Source: Jaapia argillacea MUCL 33604
Lineage: Eukaryota > Basidiomycota > Agaricomycetes > Jaapiales > Jaapiaceae
Direction: 5' to 3'
Length of the DNA: 64,000 nucleotides
NCBI GenBank assembly: GCA_000697665.1
Contig: KL197748.1
Location: 12,088-76,087, forward strand
Shown: piece by piece, positions 1 to 13,500 of the stretch
How positions within the stretch are numbered: the first letter of the stretch is position 1
Layout: each line of letters opens with the position of its first letter
Translations under genes and position numbers: made by a program
The notes under the pieces: generated by a model
Told to the model about the DNA's origin: nothing
The model's database searches: none
Seen by the model: the letters and a program-made list of their open reading frames with translations, nothing else

Positions 1-679
1 CATGGACCTTGAGAGGGGGGTAATGTCACGTTCTTTTACTTCTGATCACCTGATCTGTAGAACATTCGTTAGTATTCCAACCAGTAGCATTAAGATCTCA
101 GTATGACGCCTTATTGCACCATCGGACTATTCTTAACTAGCCATGTAGTATATAAGCTTGTACCATCTTAATGCAAACTCCAGTCTTGAGCTGGTCTATT
201 CCAAACCAGCCACTCCTGTGTGTCATCGGTCGACCTCATTACTCCTTGATCGCTATTCGCACTCCTCATCCAGCGCTGCTGCCAGTCACATCCCTGGTTG
301 TTGTTTGTTGCTGACATGAGATCAGGGGTCCAGGGCTCTTCTTGGCTTCGTCTGCCTCAGATTACATGACAGGCCAGACCTTAGTGGTGGATGGTGGATG
401 CTTGGCGAAGTAGGCGGAGAGAAGGGAGTCGGTAGCTTCGCATGCTCAGTGTATGATATTTCCCATGTTTCCAAGCAACTACTCCTTCTTTTGAACACGC
501 CTCTTGCTGTCTGGATAGTCTCAGCGCCAGAAGGCGGGATGGTATTTGAAGAAACAAAATACAAGGCCAAGACGCACGATTAGTGCCACGAAACTCACTC
601 CATTCCATCTGGGACAACGCAACAGGAAATAGGGTGCCTCCCGACGGAAACGAGAGATCGAGTCTTCTGAGTACACAAA

Positions 680-1145
680 TCAGTCTTCGTCAAGCCGTAA
701 CAATGCGTGTACCTCAATCTCTGCACTCTCCACATCGACATGCCAAGTCAGGTCCTCCATGGCCCTCAAGGCAATCTTATCATCCCCAACTGCATGCTTT
801 GCAATCAAACTCTTCGTATCCAATGCGTGACGGCTGAATGCACGAAGGGTTGTTGATAAGCAGGACTTGATAACTCTCTTCAACGTCTCTCCGATCGTCA
901 CCTTCACGTCGCAATAACACGGCTTCAAAATGGCTACGATGACCAAGACTACCGGGTACGTTTCGATTCGGTCGCGTGTCGGGAGTTGTGCTACTTTGGA
1001 TTCGGAAAACGATTTTCTGGAGCAGGTTGTCGAGGGTGGCATTGGATGGAATCGATTCAGGCATTGTTACCAAATAGGTGAACTTCTCTCCCAGGTTTGG
1101 ACGGTGATACTTTGTGGAGTGTCGGCGAACAGTGAAGGAGACCAT
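680..1145 (-). other. Possible coding fragment, unrecognised
   Basis: Two overlapping open stretches on the minus strand (about 1145-960 and 1042-680) read like protein. The second includes a plausible helical run with IGETLKRVIKSCLSTTLRAF and a C-terminal half rich in acidic residues. They could be joined by a short intron near 960-1020, but no donor/acceptor pair is convincing. I do not recognise a family. It lies just downstream, on the same strand, of the decayed kinase-like stretch and might be part of the same dead gene. Low confidence that it is expressed. Confidence 0.22.
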
Positions 1146-1437
1146 ATGTCCAGACGAGATGAAGGGAAAGTCTGGCCGGTGGGGTAAAGACGCTGGAGAC
1201 GGCGAGAAGCATCAGTACACGACGCGCATGTCACATTACAACACGGACCCCTATCGTGGAGTGGGGCACAATCCAAGTTCTCGATTGATGGATCATTCCC
1301 ACTTGTCTCGTCGTCCTTCCAGCTTCGAATCTTTACAACCCGATAATCCGGGCCATCAAGAACTCCCAATCGCTTCCTCGTGACAACAGGGGAAGCTAAC
1401 ATCTCATCAAAATCGGCGCATCAATATATAAAGGTGA

Positions 1438-2110
1438 ACATACCTCCAGCAATTCTGTCCATCATCTCAGCAACTTCCACGGCTCTCAGCCGTCCCCGCG
1501 GATTCTTTGGCCAACACCCCTCAATAACCTGCCACAACGCGTCATCCATGGCCCTTCGGTCTTCTTCGACAACCACATCCCTCGCTAGGTCAGGTTCCGA
1601 ATAACCAAATGGATCGGTGCCGAACCATGGCTCGTAAACGTCATAGCGAGTGCGTACATGCCGCTCTCGTATGTCAATCTAGATCCTTGCTTGATGGTAT
1701 CATCCGATGACGAGTTCTTTGACTCTGAGGAGTCCCGGTGAACCGCACCTCCGCTTAGAATGACAAACGAGATGAGATGAAAGGAATACATACCTTGCAA
1801 CACTCGATCTTGCAGCCATCCACTTCTTTCCCCTCTCCCCCGCCCGTTCCGCACTCATCTCAAGAGTGGTGCGAAAGCCGATAGAAGAGCAGGATGTCAT
1901 CGAGGTTGGATTCCATGGAGCCACACTGGATGGGGAGGTATCGGCGACACCTTAGGATGAGGGGTTGCTCTGATCGAAGTGCCAATCGACATCGAATTTC
2001 GACGTTCGTGACCTCCGAATTGGTGGCTCCGATACCTGGAGAAACCTCGCTAATCCAGCTCTCCCGTTCGTCTCACTCGTCGGATCTTCATACCGCTCGC
2101 AACCACCTTG
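1438..2110 (-). pseudogene. Decayed protein-kinase-like sequence
   Basis: Read on the minus strand, several frames carry pieces of a fungal serine/threonine-kinase-like domain in the right order. Around 2095-2060 is a VAIK-like strand (VVVKVVASGMKI). Around 1920-1950 is a stretch resembling the HPN...LGVADT segment (GVADTSPSSVA). Around 1650 is SGMYALAMT, resembling the subdomain IX region. Around 1605-1440 is the typical C-lobe end with ALWQVIEGCWPKNPRGRLRA followed by EVAEMMDRI. The frame changes between YALAMT and the following VYEPWFGTDPF, stops interrupt the upstream part, and no HRDxxxxN or DFG motif was found. This is inferred to be a dead or badly fragmented kinase. The last stretch is the most convincing piece. 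Confidence 0.42.
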
Positions 2111-2139
2111 ACAACAACACGCCCAAGGTCGAACTGTGA

Positions 2140-4079
2140 GACGCCAAATAGCTATACGCCTCGGTCAGATGAAGGAGTGCCGGTCCGTGATTGAACTACG
2201 GTGTTTGTTCGTGAATCGGGTGGGCGAAGATGAAACGAATACTAGAAGTCGGCGCGTTGGCGCGAAGACGAGCTCAGGATGCGTAGGTGCCGATGTTGAT
2301 GATGTTGATGACGTGGTATCGCCTGATTCGATAAGTGATGATACAATGTGTAACGCTGTCCCCGATCGGTTTTGCGAATGGAAAGAGTGACGAAGCAGAA
2401 GGGATTGTAAAGGATGTTACGAAGAAGCTGGTGATAAGACATAAAGTGTAGGGGGCCCGGAGTAGACTGTTAGAGGAACTGTGAGCAGTAGTAGCTACGA
2501 TAGAACGAAGCGACGTACGACGAGAACGAAATCCGTGTTCGATAACAACGTGGGTAGACCAGGAAAGGGTAGCGTCTTGACAATGCAATGGGAACTCAAC
2601 GAATCAATGATACATTCGGACATGCCCTGAAGATTGCCCCGAAGATGTGACCTAGTACATACGGTCATTGGCCGGGTGATCGACGTGATTAGCAGGGGGG
2701 GACTGGAGGGCGCTCGCGAACGTCGCCTGACCCTACTGCGCGTCCGAAAGGTTCAGGAAAATCCAAGATTCGCGCAGTCCTAGATATGGAAGTTGAACGA
2801 TAACTGACAAAGAGAATCCTACTCAGAATCACGGTGTTAAAATATAAGGTGATATTAAGATGGATGAACTGACCGAGAGGCTTAGCCATCAGGTAATGAA
2901 TGCAAAAACGCCCATAATATCTCGACGCCGAATGCTGGGTTACTATCTTCGACATGATCGGACTCCATCTCGCCCTCCCTCTTTTCAACTCGGACTTCTG
3001 CCTAGGCCATTGAGAGAACCCTCTACGACTTATTGACCGACACAATGCCAACGTCTCTGGTCCCCACCCTTTGAGGGATCCGCCTTCCAACTATCTCTCA
3101 CATTCCCGGCCACTCAACCTACTCTCGCTGAGAAAACTTGCTGATGGAGATCAAGCGACATCCAACCATGATGCGGCAGAGCCAGAAAGGAAGGTGGGTG
3201 AAACAAAGCTCAGAGTTCACAAGATCACAGCGCTACAGCGCCATAGAATTCAACCCATGTCGGTGATTCATTAGCATGGAATGTCCGGCAAGAGTGGAAT
3301 CGTTCCATCAGGAGTGTACAGTGAACGAGTCGTGACGGCTGTCCGTGTTGATACTTGCCTACATTGCACCAGGCTCGTCAATGAAGATGCGCAGCAATAC
3401 ACAGACATGAATAGCAGAGATTTGAATAAGATTGGATTGCTGGAGAGCACAGCTTGCATGATCGTCAATCACCAGGAAAGAAAATAAAGCTGCAGCGTGG
3501 CGGGTGGGAGCGCCGGTCGCGGTGCCATCATTTCCGGGCAACAGGTAACACCCTTCTCTTTCAAAATTTCTAGGATCTCAATCTCAGACCTCTGGAGGTC
3601 CTCTATACTTGTTTATTGTTATTTTGATCGGTTGTGTGGAGAATTTCGGAACAGCTCGCCTCTGGACTCTGAAGCGAGTGCCTCCAGTCCCTCTACCCGC
3701 ATGATTACCCTGCGACGAGTTTTCTTTCTATCGCGTTTTCCTGTCTGTTTTGGCTTCGGAATCAACATTGCGCACCGTTGCGTGTATGTAGGCCAGTCTA
3801 CAGTTCGATATCTCGCGGACCAATCGGAGACAGGTGGAAAGCGTCAAAATCAAGGCATTTCCGATTCGAGGACTTGCTTCCGTCTGTGTATCCTGCCTCA
3901 CTCCCGGACATTGCTAACTACATCGTTCGCTTCATTGTTCTCAGCTGTCTCCATTCTTGCCAGTATCGCGATGGTCACATGACCGCGGTCTCATGACCTC
4001 TCAGATGCTCTAGATCTCTCGATATAATCCAGTACTTCGACATCGATTTTGGCGGCCAACTTTCTCTCATCCATCCACC
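2140..4079. other. No supported gene
   Basis: Open frames exist on both strands but none shows a recognisable motif or a convincing spliced continuation. The last few hundred bases are presumably the promoter and 5' leader of the aminotransferase gene that starts at 4080. They contain pyrimidine-rich tracts and no TATA box that I would defend. Confidence 0.4.
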
Positions 4080-5639
4080 ATGTCGACAGCCAGATCCGAC
4101 CCTCTCGACGTCGCCTACGCCCGCTCTCAATTTCCCTCTCTCGCCAATGGCTACATCTTTGCAGATAACGCCGGAGGATCTCAAATCCTTCAACCATGCA
4201 TCGACAAACTCACCGATTACCTCGTCAACAGTAATGTGCAACTCGGAGCTGATTACTCTGTGAGCGTTGAGAGTACGAAAAGGGTCAACGAGGGAAAGCT
4301 GGCTGTCGCGAAGCTCTTTGGGATCACTGGATCGGAGAAGGATGCTGTGGAGAGTGTGGTACTCGGGAGTAGCTCCACGCTACTCGTAGAGAACTTAGCG
4401 AGAGCAATGGAGGGCGATATCAGACCGGGTGACGAGTTTATCATCACCGGCGAACACGAAGGTACGATATCTCTTTGGGTTTCCGCCCCTTGCTGTGGCA
4501 TACCCACATCGCAATGATCGTCGATATGAGTTGACCATTCGAATAGCCAACGCAGGCCCCTGGAAGAAACTTGCTGCCCGACGGGGAGGCGTCGTCCGTT
4601 ACTGGCCTGCTTCGCCGATTTCCAGCTCCCCAAATAACCCTTACGCGGTCTCCCTCAAGATATCCGACCTCCTACCGTTGATCACCCCAAATACTCGGTT
4701 GGTCGCTTTCACTGCTTGCTCTAACATCTTAGGCAGCGTCATTCCCGTGAAGGAGGTGGTCGAGAAAGTCAGGGAGAGGGCCAAGGAACTTGGGGCAAGG
4801 AAAGTTGAGATCAGCGTGGATTGCGTTGCATACGCGCCTCATCGAAGGATCCGAGTCGAAGACTGGGGTGTCGACTATTGCTTCTTTTCTTTATACAAGG
4901 TGTGTCATTTTTTTTCTCGAGTTCGTTTCGAAATATTGACCTAGTTTCTTGAGACGTATGGCCCCCACATATCAGCCCTGTATACTCGTCCCCACGCCCT
5001 TTCGACCTCGATCGCCTCTCTCGCACATCATTTCCTCCCCACATCCTCATCTCCCATCACTAAACTTCAACCGGGTGGCCCTGGCTATGAACTTGTGTAT
5101 GCGACGACAGCGGTCACTCCCTACCTCCTCTCCCTTTCACCCGTTTCTACTTCCTCCGAATCCGACCGACTTGATCAAGCATTCGACGTGATCAAGGCTC
5201 ACGAGCAGATCCTGGTCCGGCGATTGCTCAGTTGGCTTGAGTCAAAGGAGAGGTGGGAAAGAGGTGTTCGAGTGGTCGGCGAGAGTTTGAGTGATCTGAC
5301 AAGTGAAGGAGAGGCCGCGGTTGAGAGGAGGGTGCCTACGATCAGTTTCGTCATCGTAGGTGAGAGGAACATGGGCAGCAAGGATGTGGTCAAGGTGTTT
5401 GACCAGAAGGGCGGCGTGAGTAGTTTGACTCCCTGGTGTTCATCTGGCTAATATATGCAATGGGACTTCCGTAGATTGGTATCCGATACGGCCACTTCTA
5501 CGCGTACACCCTCGTCGAAGAGCTTAAACCCAAGCTCGATATTGATGACGCTGTCGTCCGAATCTCTCTTGTTCATTACAACACAGTTGAGGAAGTCGAC
5601 CGGATAATCGAGATCCTATCTGAGGTTTTCGCCAGATAA
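4080..5639 (+). CDS. PLP-dependent class V aminotransferase (cysteine desulfurase-like)
   Basis: Four exons (4080-4461, 4556-4899, 4954-5415, 5475-5639) splice to 450 aa with consistent phases. Family features are visible. An ADNAGGSQ turn lies near residue 30, and a SSSTLLVENLARAM helix follows. The PLP-binding Asp is in SVDCVAYAPH (about residue 216), and the Schiff-base Lys is at the end of FFSLYK (about residue 242). It is followed by TYGPHISALYTR. The layout fits the class V fold-type I group that includes cysteine desulfurases, selenocysteine lyases and kynureninase-like enzymes. The S-L-Y-K signature, with Tyr where NifS/IscS have His, and the lack of a clear catalytic-Cys loop point to the desulfurase-like subgroup of uncertain substrate rather than mitochondrial Nfs1. 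No organelle signal is evident. The start is the first ATG of the open exon, with CCACC just before it. It stands alone on the plus strand, 300 bp before the bestrophin gene. Confidence 0.9.
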
Positions 5640-5938
5640 CAGATTTTTTATTCTTTCTAGTCCATGTATAGAAGACTTTGCGTTGTAGTCTAACAAATAA
5701 GTAAAAATTTCCGACGAAGTTTGTGCATGTCAAGTTTGAGTTTTGAGTCGCGTTTGACTTGCGTTTTGACTGATCGGTCTCCACATCGACAACGCTTCTA
5801 ATTGTGGGGTCTGTCGCGAGGCAGCCAGAGCTCGTTCACACTCCTGTTTCCCATCCATCCTGCGATTGTATCTCGCTTTGCCAACACCGCTACACAAACC
5901 GCCACTCATTTGAATGCAATTTTCCACCCCACTATAGA

Positions 5939-8570
5939 ATGGCTTCGACCTCCCACCCAGCGTCGAAACGCTCGGCGACTGGGCATCACAATCTCCTCCC
6001 CGCTCATAGTCAGCGCGCACCCCATCTTTACTTGCCCCTGGTACCAGATAGGGACTTTGTGGCTTGGACTTTTGGACGAGGAACAGTTGTCAGTGCATTT
6101 AGTTGCCCTTCTTGGGAGTCGAGAGTGACTTGGTGTGTTTCGCGTAGATTTGGAGAATATGGCCCGCGGTGTTGTTGCACACCGCTTTTGCAGCCGGTGA
6201 GTGATACTGCTCCCCAAAGCTTCATCGCGTCATAAACGTGTTTCCAGCTGTTGTTACCTTTTCGATGAGAAGTCCCATCTCGTTGGAACTCCCTCCCGTC
6301 TTGCTCACAGTTCTCGGTATGTTCAACCATGGCCGTCATGTGGTCAACTACCATTTTCCATGTAGGTGTTGTTATTGGCTTTGTGATATCATACCGAGCA
6401 ATGAGCGGGTAGGTCTTGTTAACAGTAGGGGTTTTGTCCTCAGCATTACTCACAATGGTTTCCTTCTCTAGTTACGACCGATACTGGATGGGTCGTTCGT
6501 TCTGGAGTGATCTAATTCGCAATACTCGTACCTTAACTCGCCTTATCTGGTTCCATACCCCCACTCGGCTCTCGGCCAAGACAGATGAAGAGATTAAGAC
6601 GGGTGTTATCAAAAGGTCCGAGGAGGAGATGAAGAGAGCTATGGCGGAAAAGCGAATGGCTATCGATTTGGTTGCTGCGTGAGTGACCTTTCTCTGGGCA
6701 TTGAAATAGAGCGACACCGATGCGGGTTTCGTTGGACCAGATTCGCCGTCGCTGTGAAGCACCACCTAAGAGGTGTGGTCAGTCCTTTCCGTTATTTCAA
6801 TCAATTACTGACGTTGCACCGCTCAGGCGAAATGGGTATCTATTATGAAGACCTGTATAACTTGGTGAAGCCCCTCCACGAGGTCAGTATCTCTTGCAAC
6901 TCGGCTACTGAGCCTTTCAGTCGTATTTTAGTTTCATATCTTACACCCAGCATCATAATCACCGCCATCGGCGAGACGAAGGAGAGGGCGCGGAATATGA
7001 ACAAGCGCAACCAACGACGTCGTCTTCAGAGCCTCGCCCCTCGGTCTCGAATGGGCGTTTTAGCCACCGATCTACTCGATCCCAAGCCACACCCCGTCGT
7101 AACAGCCCTACGCCAAGTCGATCGGCGTCTCGAGAACAATTTCTTGACCGAGCTGAAGTTACACGCCCGACGACACCCGTCATTACTACCAGCCATCACG
7201 ACGATGGCGACCCAGTTATCCCGCCAATCAACGCCTACGGGACCTTCACATCTGCCGACCCTGCTTACATTTATACCCATCTTCATCAAAGCCACTCGAC
7301 CTCGCACTTATCCATCTTCTCTCATTCGTCGTCGCAATCCGACGATCTTCAACCGCTGTTACCCAGTGAAATACCTCAAGGCGATGGTGTCTTTAGCAGG
7401 GTATCTGGTGACTTGGTGCCATTTGGGAGCTTTTTCGGGGCCTTCGGAAGATTTGTTACATGGCTAGTCAGGAGGAAACATAAGAGAGGCGTGGTCCTCC
7501 CCTCTTCCGTATGCCACTTTCGCTGTTGTTTCACCTTTTGTGTCATCAGCTCATCGGATGACACAGAGTGACGAGACTGGTGACCCTGTGAATGTTCAAG
7601 TCGCCGAAGCGCCTAACTTCACCCATCGGAAACACCGCCCACTGATAGCCGGCGGAGGGGAGAACTTGCCACTACAAATCCTGTGGAGGCTAAGTGAATG
7701 GTTGGCTATTCTTGAAGACAGAGGCACCGTACCTGGTACGCTCAGACTATATCACTCGAGGATCCTGCTTGATGCGTGCACTCGCTGATAGGGACGAGTC
7801 TTGGGAGTATGATTGGCTGTCTCGCAAATATGGAGGATAGTCTTTGTGGTACGTCCTCGACCTCGCGATGCCTCTCGTTTTCCTTGTGCTAAGGTTTGCT
7901 TCAGGTCTCGAGAAAATTCTCATGACCCCTTTGCCTTTGTCAGTAGCCTCCACATTTCTGGCATATCTTTCTGATACCTCGCTATTATAGCGTCTTCTCC
8001 GTTCATATCAGGTTGGTGTATTAGTACTTCCCGTCGCTATCGCTAACGGGACGTAACTCGCTTCGCACATTCAGACAGTGAGTCGTTCCATTGGTCCACT
8101 TCACTTCCCCTTTCCTGACTGCCTGATCGCAGCACTGTTTGGATATACCTCTTCGCTCTCCCTTTCCAACTTCTCACCCAATTTGGATGGTCGAGTATCA
8201 TCGGAGTCAGCATTGCGTCGTTCATCTATCTTGGATTCCTGGCTTCCGGGGAGGAGATCGAGCAGCCATTTGGTGAGACTTCACCCATCTGGAGGTTTCG
8301 TGTTGCTGAGATGATCCAACCTTCCCCCAAAGGTTATGATGAGGTATGTTGTACCCAAGTCTGCGTATCTACGGGCGATATTCTGATAAGTCATGGCGAC
8401 AGAATGACCTTGATCTCGACTTGTTTTATCGAGAGATAATCAAGGTCAACCTGGAGCAACTTGAAAAAATGCCTTCCCCTAATGTTTTCCTCGGGTCTCA
8501 TCATAATGAGGGAACCGTAGTTGAGGACACGAAGCTTGATCCGAAGAGAGCTGTCGAGGCTTTCCGTTGA
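5939..8570 (+). CDS. Bestrophin-family anion channel (UPF0187/bestrophin)
   Basis: Sixteen exons can be joined in frame: 5939-6088, 6148-6196, 6248-6316, 6366-6408, 6472-6678, 6741-6772, 6827-6882, 6951-7508, 7567-7735, 7792-7848, 7905-7938, 7991-8011, 8075-8077, 8133-8272, 8333-8343 and 8403-8570, giving 588 aa. Diagnostic blocks include RGTV..IWRIWPAVLLHTAF near the N-terminus, VVIGFVISYRAMSGYDRYWM, KRMAIDLVAAFAVAVKHHLRG, LPLQILWRLSEWLAILEDRG, and RHTVWIYLFALPFQLLTQFG before the FGYDENDLDLD acidic stretch. Fungal bestrophins are polytopic membrane proteins expected to conduct chloride or bicarbonate. A Ser/Thr/His-rich insert of about 185 residues (exon 8) separates the two halves of the channel domain and should be cytosolic and disordered. 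The exon 12-14 joint needs a 3-nt exon to give the expected RHTVW. Skipping it keeps the frame but changes Arg-His to Ser. No sign of decay. Confidence 0.88.
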
Positions 8571-10553
8571 TCCACTGGTGATCAATTCCGTTTTCGATTT
8601 ACATCCACTACTTGGTAGCTACATAGTCCCAGGGGTTACCAGCCTGGCAGGATTACCCTCGTTATACTAATGACATTACTCCACAAACTCCTTGCCTCTC
8701 GTTCCTGGCAAATCCTTCTTGGTCTAAATGACTTCGGATATACTGCGTCGATTAGGCTCGAAACCGCGCACCAAATCCTTTTGGCCTCCATTCACCGAAA
8801 GCCTTTCGTGCTCCACGATGAAGCTAGGAACCGTAAACCGACGCCATATATTTGAGAACAAATTCGAATATCGTCTTCTTGCAAGTGACGTTGAATTCTC
8901 AAGATCGATCCAATTTCATGTGAAGGCTGACACAAAACGATGTCAGATCGTCGCGGCCGCTCTGGGATTGGAGACCAACCCGGTTTTCAGGACGACCATG
9001 GCCTATCCCAAAATCTATAACCCCGATCTACATTCCGACACCCAAGAGACATCGTCGAGCGAACCTACAATTTCGAATGCTACGTGTGAAAACGTGTTTC
9101 TTTAGCTTCAGATGGTGACAATCGTCCTCGTGTAGAAGAAGGAACGTGTATTCACGGTAGACGAAAGGGGTGTCACTGGCGGATACGGAACAACGCATGC
9201 TTCTACGACAATTCATCCTTTCACGCGCGTCCTATCTCCTGGACCAAACCTGACACCTCATATAAGGTCTCAAAACATGCGACGGGGGTCCCTGAAAACT
9301 CGCCACTCAATGACTTCAAGTAACGCCGTCGGATGGTGTCCGTTTTCCGACGAAACTTCATGTTGTAAGGAATGCGGTCGGTGTGGCAGCGCGAGGCATA
9401 TAAGAAGCGACGAGGATCATCTCCCTTCCGATAAGCTAAGTTGATTCGGGGCTCGAGGATGCGACCCCATCATTCCAATTCCCGACAGCGGCAAATTTGG
9501 TCAGTCCGGAATTTGCAGCGATGGACAGTATGGATGTCGTTCTGACGGAAGGCCGACCGATGTTTCGCCTATTCCGACTGGTGATCAGCGGAACGCAACT
9601 GTGGGCGCTGAAACTTGCTCGTTCGGGGGGAAATGGTGGCGTAAGCAAGCAGAAAGTCAACTCAGCAACCCTCCGACATGCGACAGACAAGCAGGAGAAG
9701 AGAAGACCCTGACCTGGCGTGATGTCCAGAGATCTGATAAGACCCACGGAGAGGACCGGAGAAGGGAACCTCGGATGGTGAAGCCAGCGGGTGTAACGTG
9801 GCTCTGCGAAATTTTACGCGTATTGAACAAGGGCAGACATGGCTCCGTCCTTCTCAACCGTGAGTTTTCGTAAGAAACTGAGGGGGCCCAAGCCACGCCG
9901 TCTGCAGCACCTTCCAGAGCATCGGAGCATGGCTCGGAGAAGCAGGAGCACGAGACAGCACGGAGGACCTACTGAGTCACAAACCGAGATGACTGAACAT
10001 GGAGCCGGCATTCATCGAGTGTCCGAGTTGCAGGTGGAGGTGTGGACAGATAAGCAGGAGATGCCGTGATAGAGCACAGCTTAGGAAGCATCAGCTCAAT
10101 ACAGCGACGGAGAAGCTCTGAGAAGGAGGAAAGGCGGGCTGGACTTCGGCCCAAGCGCCCAAGTCGAATTAACTATAACACTCAGGGTGGGGGTGCGAAG
10201 ATCCTGGATGTTGGAGGAGATATTCCATACAGCGACTGGGGCCAGGGCAGGTCAGGGCCAGATATTCTGAATCAGAACAACGACCTGCAAACGAGGATAA
10301 GTGTCGAGGAGGGAAGAAGGAATAGGGCCAAACTCAAATGGTCGACAACCGGTCGTTGCCGAGTGACACGTGGAGTGGAGATCTATCCTCGATCGACCAA
10401 GAATGGACTTGCATTTTATTCCTCCAGTCTTCTTCACTCTGTACCATCCGTCTAACATCCGGTGGCACACTTCCTGGCCTCTGTATATTCTCGCCGACAT
10501 CTGTAAATATTCTTCGAGCGGATATTCCTACCACGACAAACCAACTATAAATC
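8571..10553. other. Long intergenic stretch without a supported gene
   Basis: Between the bestrophin stop and the karyopherin start I see only short or unrecognisable open frames. The longest is a 125-residue plus-strand frame at 8728-9105 that lacks any family motif. The segment 9430-10250 is open in several frames on both strands, which suggests composition rather than coding. The last 100 bases are the leader of the next gene. Confidence 0.35.
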
Positions 10554-13500
10554 ATGGACCCGGTGGTGTCCCCAGAAGTGACGGCAGAACTCACCCAGAT
10601 TCTGTCGAATCTTGTCCTAGGCGACAATCAAATTCGCACAAGGTATGGCCTCGAAACCTTCGTTTGGGCGCTGAACTTGACTTTTGACACAGCGCAGAAA
10701 ATGCAGTCAATGAACGTCTCGCTCGGGCCCCAGAGCTTTATCTGTTGGCGCTGGCACAGTTTGCTCTCTCCGCAGACACCGAGGTGGTGAGTTTAGGACC
10801 AATGTACTTGCCTTTCGTTATATTGACCACGTTTCTCGCGCTGATAGATGAGATCCTTTTCTCTTGTATTGCTTCGACGTTTGCTATTCCGCACAGCACC
10901 TCATCAAACCGCCAAATTGACGCTGTACGACCACTTGTCCTCTCAAACGCTCGCGACCTTGGAGCGTATCCTTCTACGCTCCTTATCTCATGAGCCATCC
11001 CAAGTCGTCCGTAGGAAAGCAGTCGATACCATTTGCGATCTTGCGAATAACGCCATGGCTCGTGGTCGGCCCTGGCATGCCCTACAAGCCCAAGCCTTTG
11101 GTATGGTGCAGAGTCACGATGCGAATGCTAGAGAAGCCGCTTTTATCGTGTTCGCTGGATGTACGAATCTAATCATGGATCTCCAAACGGATGCAGTCTT
11201 GGGTGTATTACAGAAAGGGCTGCAGGACTCGGAGAGCGTCGAGGTATTGAATGATTCTTTTCAACTATCTTCTCCGTTCAACCCGCTTAATTTTTTCATC
11301 TTCAAGGTTCGGCACGCCGCTCTTCGAGCATCTGTCGAGTTCCTCATGGCCTCAGATCCCCACCAACTCGCGCAATCACTCTCCCTCCTTTACCCGATGC
11401 TCGATACTCTCCCTTCCCTGCCACTTAACCAACTTCCCAAATTTCTTGGCACCATTACTCCTCTCTGCACGAACAACCCATCTCTATTCTCCGCTCACCT
11501 CGTCGCATTACTCAGTTTCCTATCAGCCTTGCTGGTCCCCAGCGCCGACCCCGGGCCAACACCAACTGTTGCTCGACCATATGGGAATGGAGGAGGGGTG
11601 TTCGCATTTCCGCCCGTTATTGATGGGAAAGCGAAAGGGAAGGAGGTGGACATTGGGGATAGCGACGGAGAGGAGGAAGAGAGAGAAGAGGTTAGGAAGG
11701 CGGCGTTGGAGTTGATGATCTCGTTGAGTGAGGCAAAACCTTCGATGGTCAAGCGCGTCGACGGTTGGGTTGGAGCTATTGTTCGAGGTTGTCTGGAAGG
11801 CATGGGTGAGATTCCTGAGGATGATGCCTCGTTGGAGGTCTGGCTCGACGCAGATGTAAGCTTCGAGTCTATGCCTTACCGTGTTTCTGAATCTCACTTT
11901 CGGGCGGCTGGGCTCCTCTCCCACCTTTAGCCCTCGGAAGATCCGACGGACGATACCTACCCGCACGTATACGAACAATCCATCGACCGACTCGCCATCG
12001 CTCTCGGCGGTAAAGTCGTCCTACCATCGGCGTTCCAATACATCCCCGCTATGCTCGCTAGCCACGATTGGAGGCTTCGCCATGCCGGATTGATGGCGAT
12101 TGCTGCCGTTGCTGAAGGGACTAGTAAGGTTAGTCGTCACCTTCCCCTACTCATTATCTCGAGTTGATCCCGTCGGCCATTCCACTCAATAGGTTATGCT
12201 CAACGAACTGGGGAAAATCGTGGAGTAAGAAGCAGCCTTTTCTCCTGTCTCTTTTCCGTCTTTGATTCGTGGTTCGGTCAGCCTCGTCACCCCCATGTTC
12301 AGCGACACCCATCCCCGCGTCCGTTACGCCGCTTGTCAATGCGTGTAAGTATATATAGTGTCTGGGCGTCCTTTCCAGTTCTCACGATTCTTTCAGCGGA
12401 CAGCTTTGCACCGATCTCGAAGTAAGATCAAACGCTATGCATTCGTGGACACTGATGTAAACCTTCAGGCAATAGGAAGTCATCCAAGAACGATACCACG
12501 AGCAGTTGTTCAACGTTCTTATACCCACGCTAGAAGCTCCTGAACCACGGTGTGTTGGTTACCAGCTCGCCCTTGGTCCGACTCTAATAGTTGTATCTCT
12601 CCAACCCCCAGAGTCCATGCTCATGCAGCAGCGGCACTCATCAATTTCTGCGAAGGTGTCGCTCGAGATACCTTGATCCCCTATCTTGACCCTATCGTCG
12701 AAAGACTCTTGAAACTTCTCAACCCTCCTCCGGATAGTGGTCGTTTGGTCAAGCGATACGTCCAAGAACAAGCAGTTACGACTCTCGCTATGGTTGCCGA
12801 TGCGAGCGAGGCGACATTTGCCAAGGTAATCGTCTCTGTCTCTGATGATCTGTATTTCCATGCTGATATTTTCCTTCCCTGATAGCATTACTCGTCCATC
12901 ATGCCCCTCTTGCTTAGTGTGTTACAGAACGCTAATGGGGCGGAGTATCGGAAGTTGAGAGTCAAAGCTATGGAATGTGCTGGTTTGATAGGTTTGTTTC
13001 CCGAAACGTTTGATTTTGGACAATTCCTGACAAACCTCCGTATTTAGCCATTGCTGTCGGCCGCGACGTTTTCAGGGCTGACGCTGGGGCGTTCGTCGAG
13101 CAACTCATGCGTATTCAAAGTGGGTCAGGCCATCTTTGCGGTAAGGTTCATTGATATCTTATCCATTGCTCCATGTTAGACAGCCCCGTGGATCCTGGTG
13201 ACACCATGCTGGGACACTACCTCATTGCGACCTGGGCCAAAGTCTGTCAAGCTATGGGCCCCGAATTCGAACCTTATCTTCCAGTTGTGATGCCTCCCTT
13301 ACTGCAAGCTGCCAGTGCGAAAGCTGACGTCTCCGTATACGGTTTGTGCCTTTGCTTCTCATCTTCTCTCATCCTCACACGTCGGCGATATCCAGAAGAA
13401 GACGAAGAAGCTGAAGACAGCGAGGGTTGGGAAACGATCTCTATGGATGGTCAACGTGTTGGAATCAAGACATCCGCAATCGAGGAAAAGTGTCAAGCCT

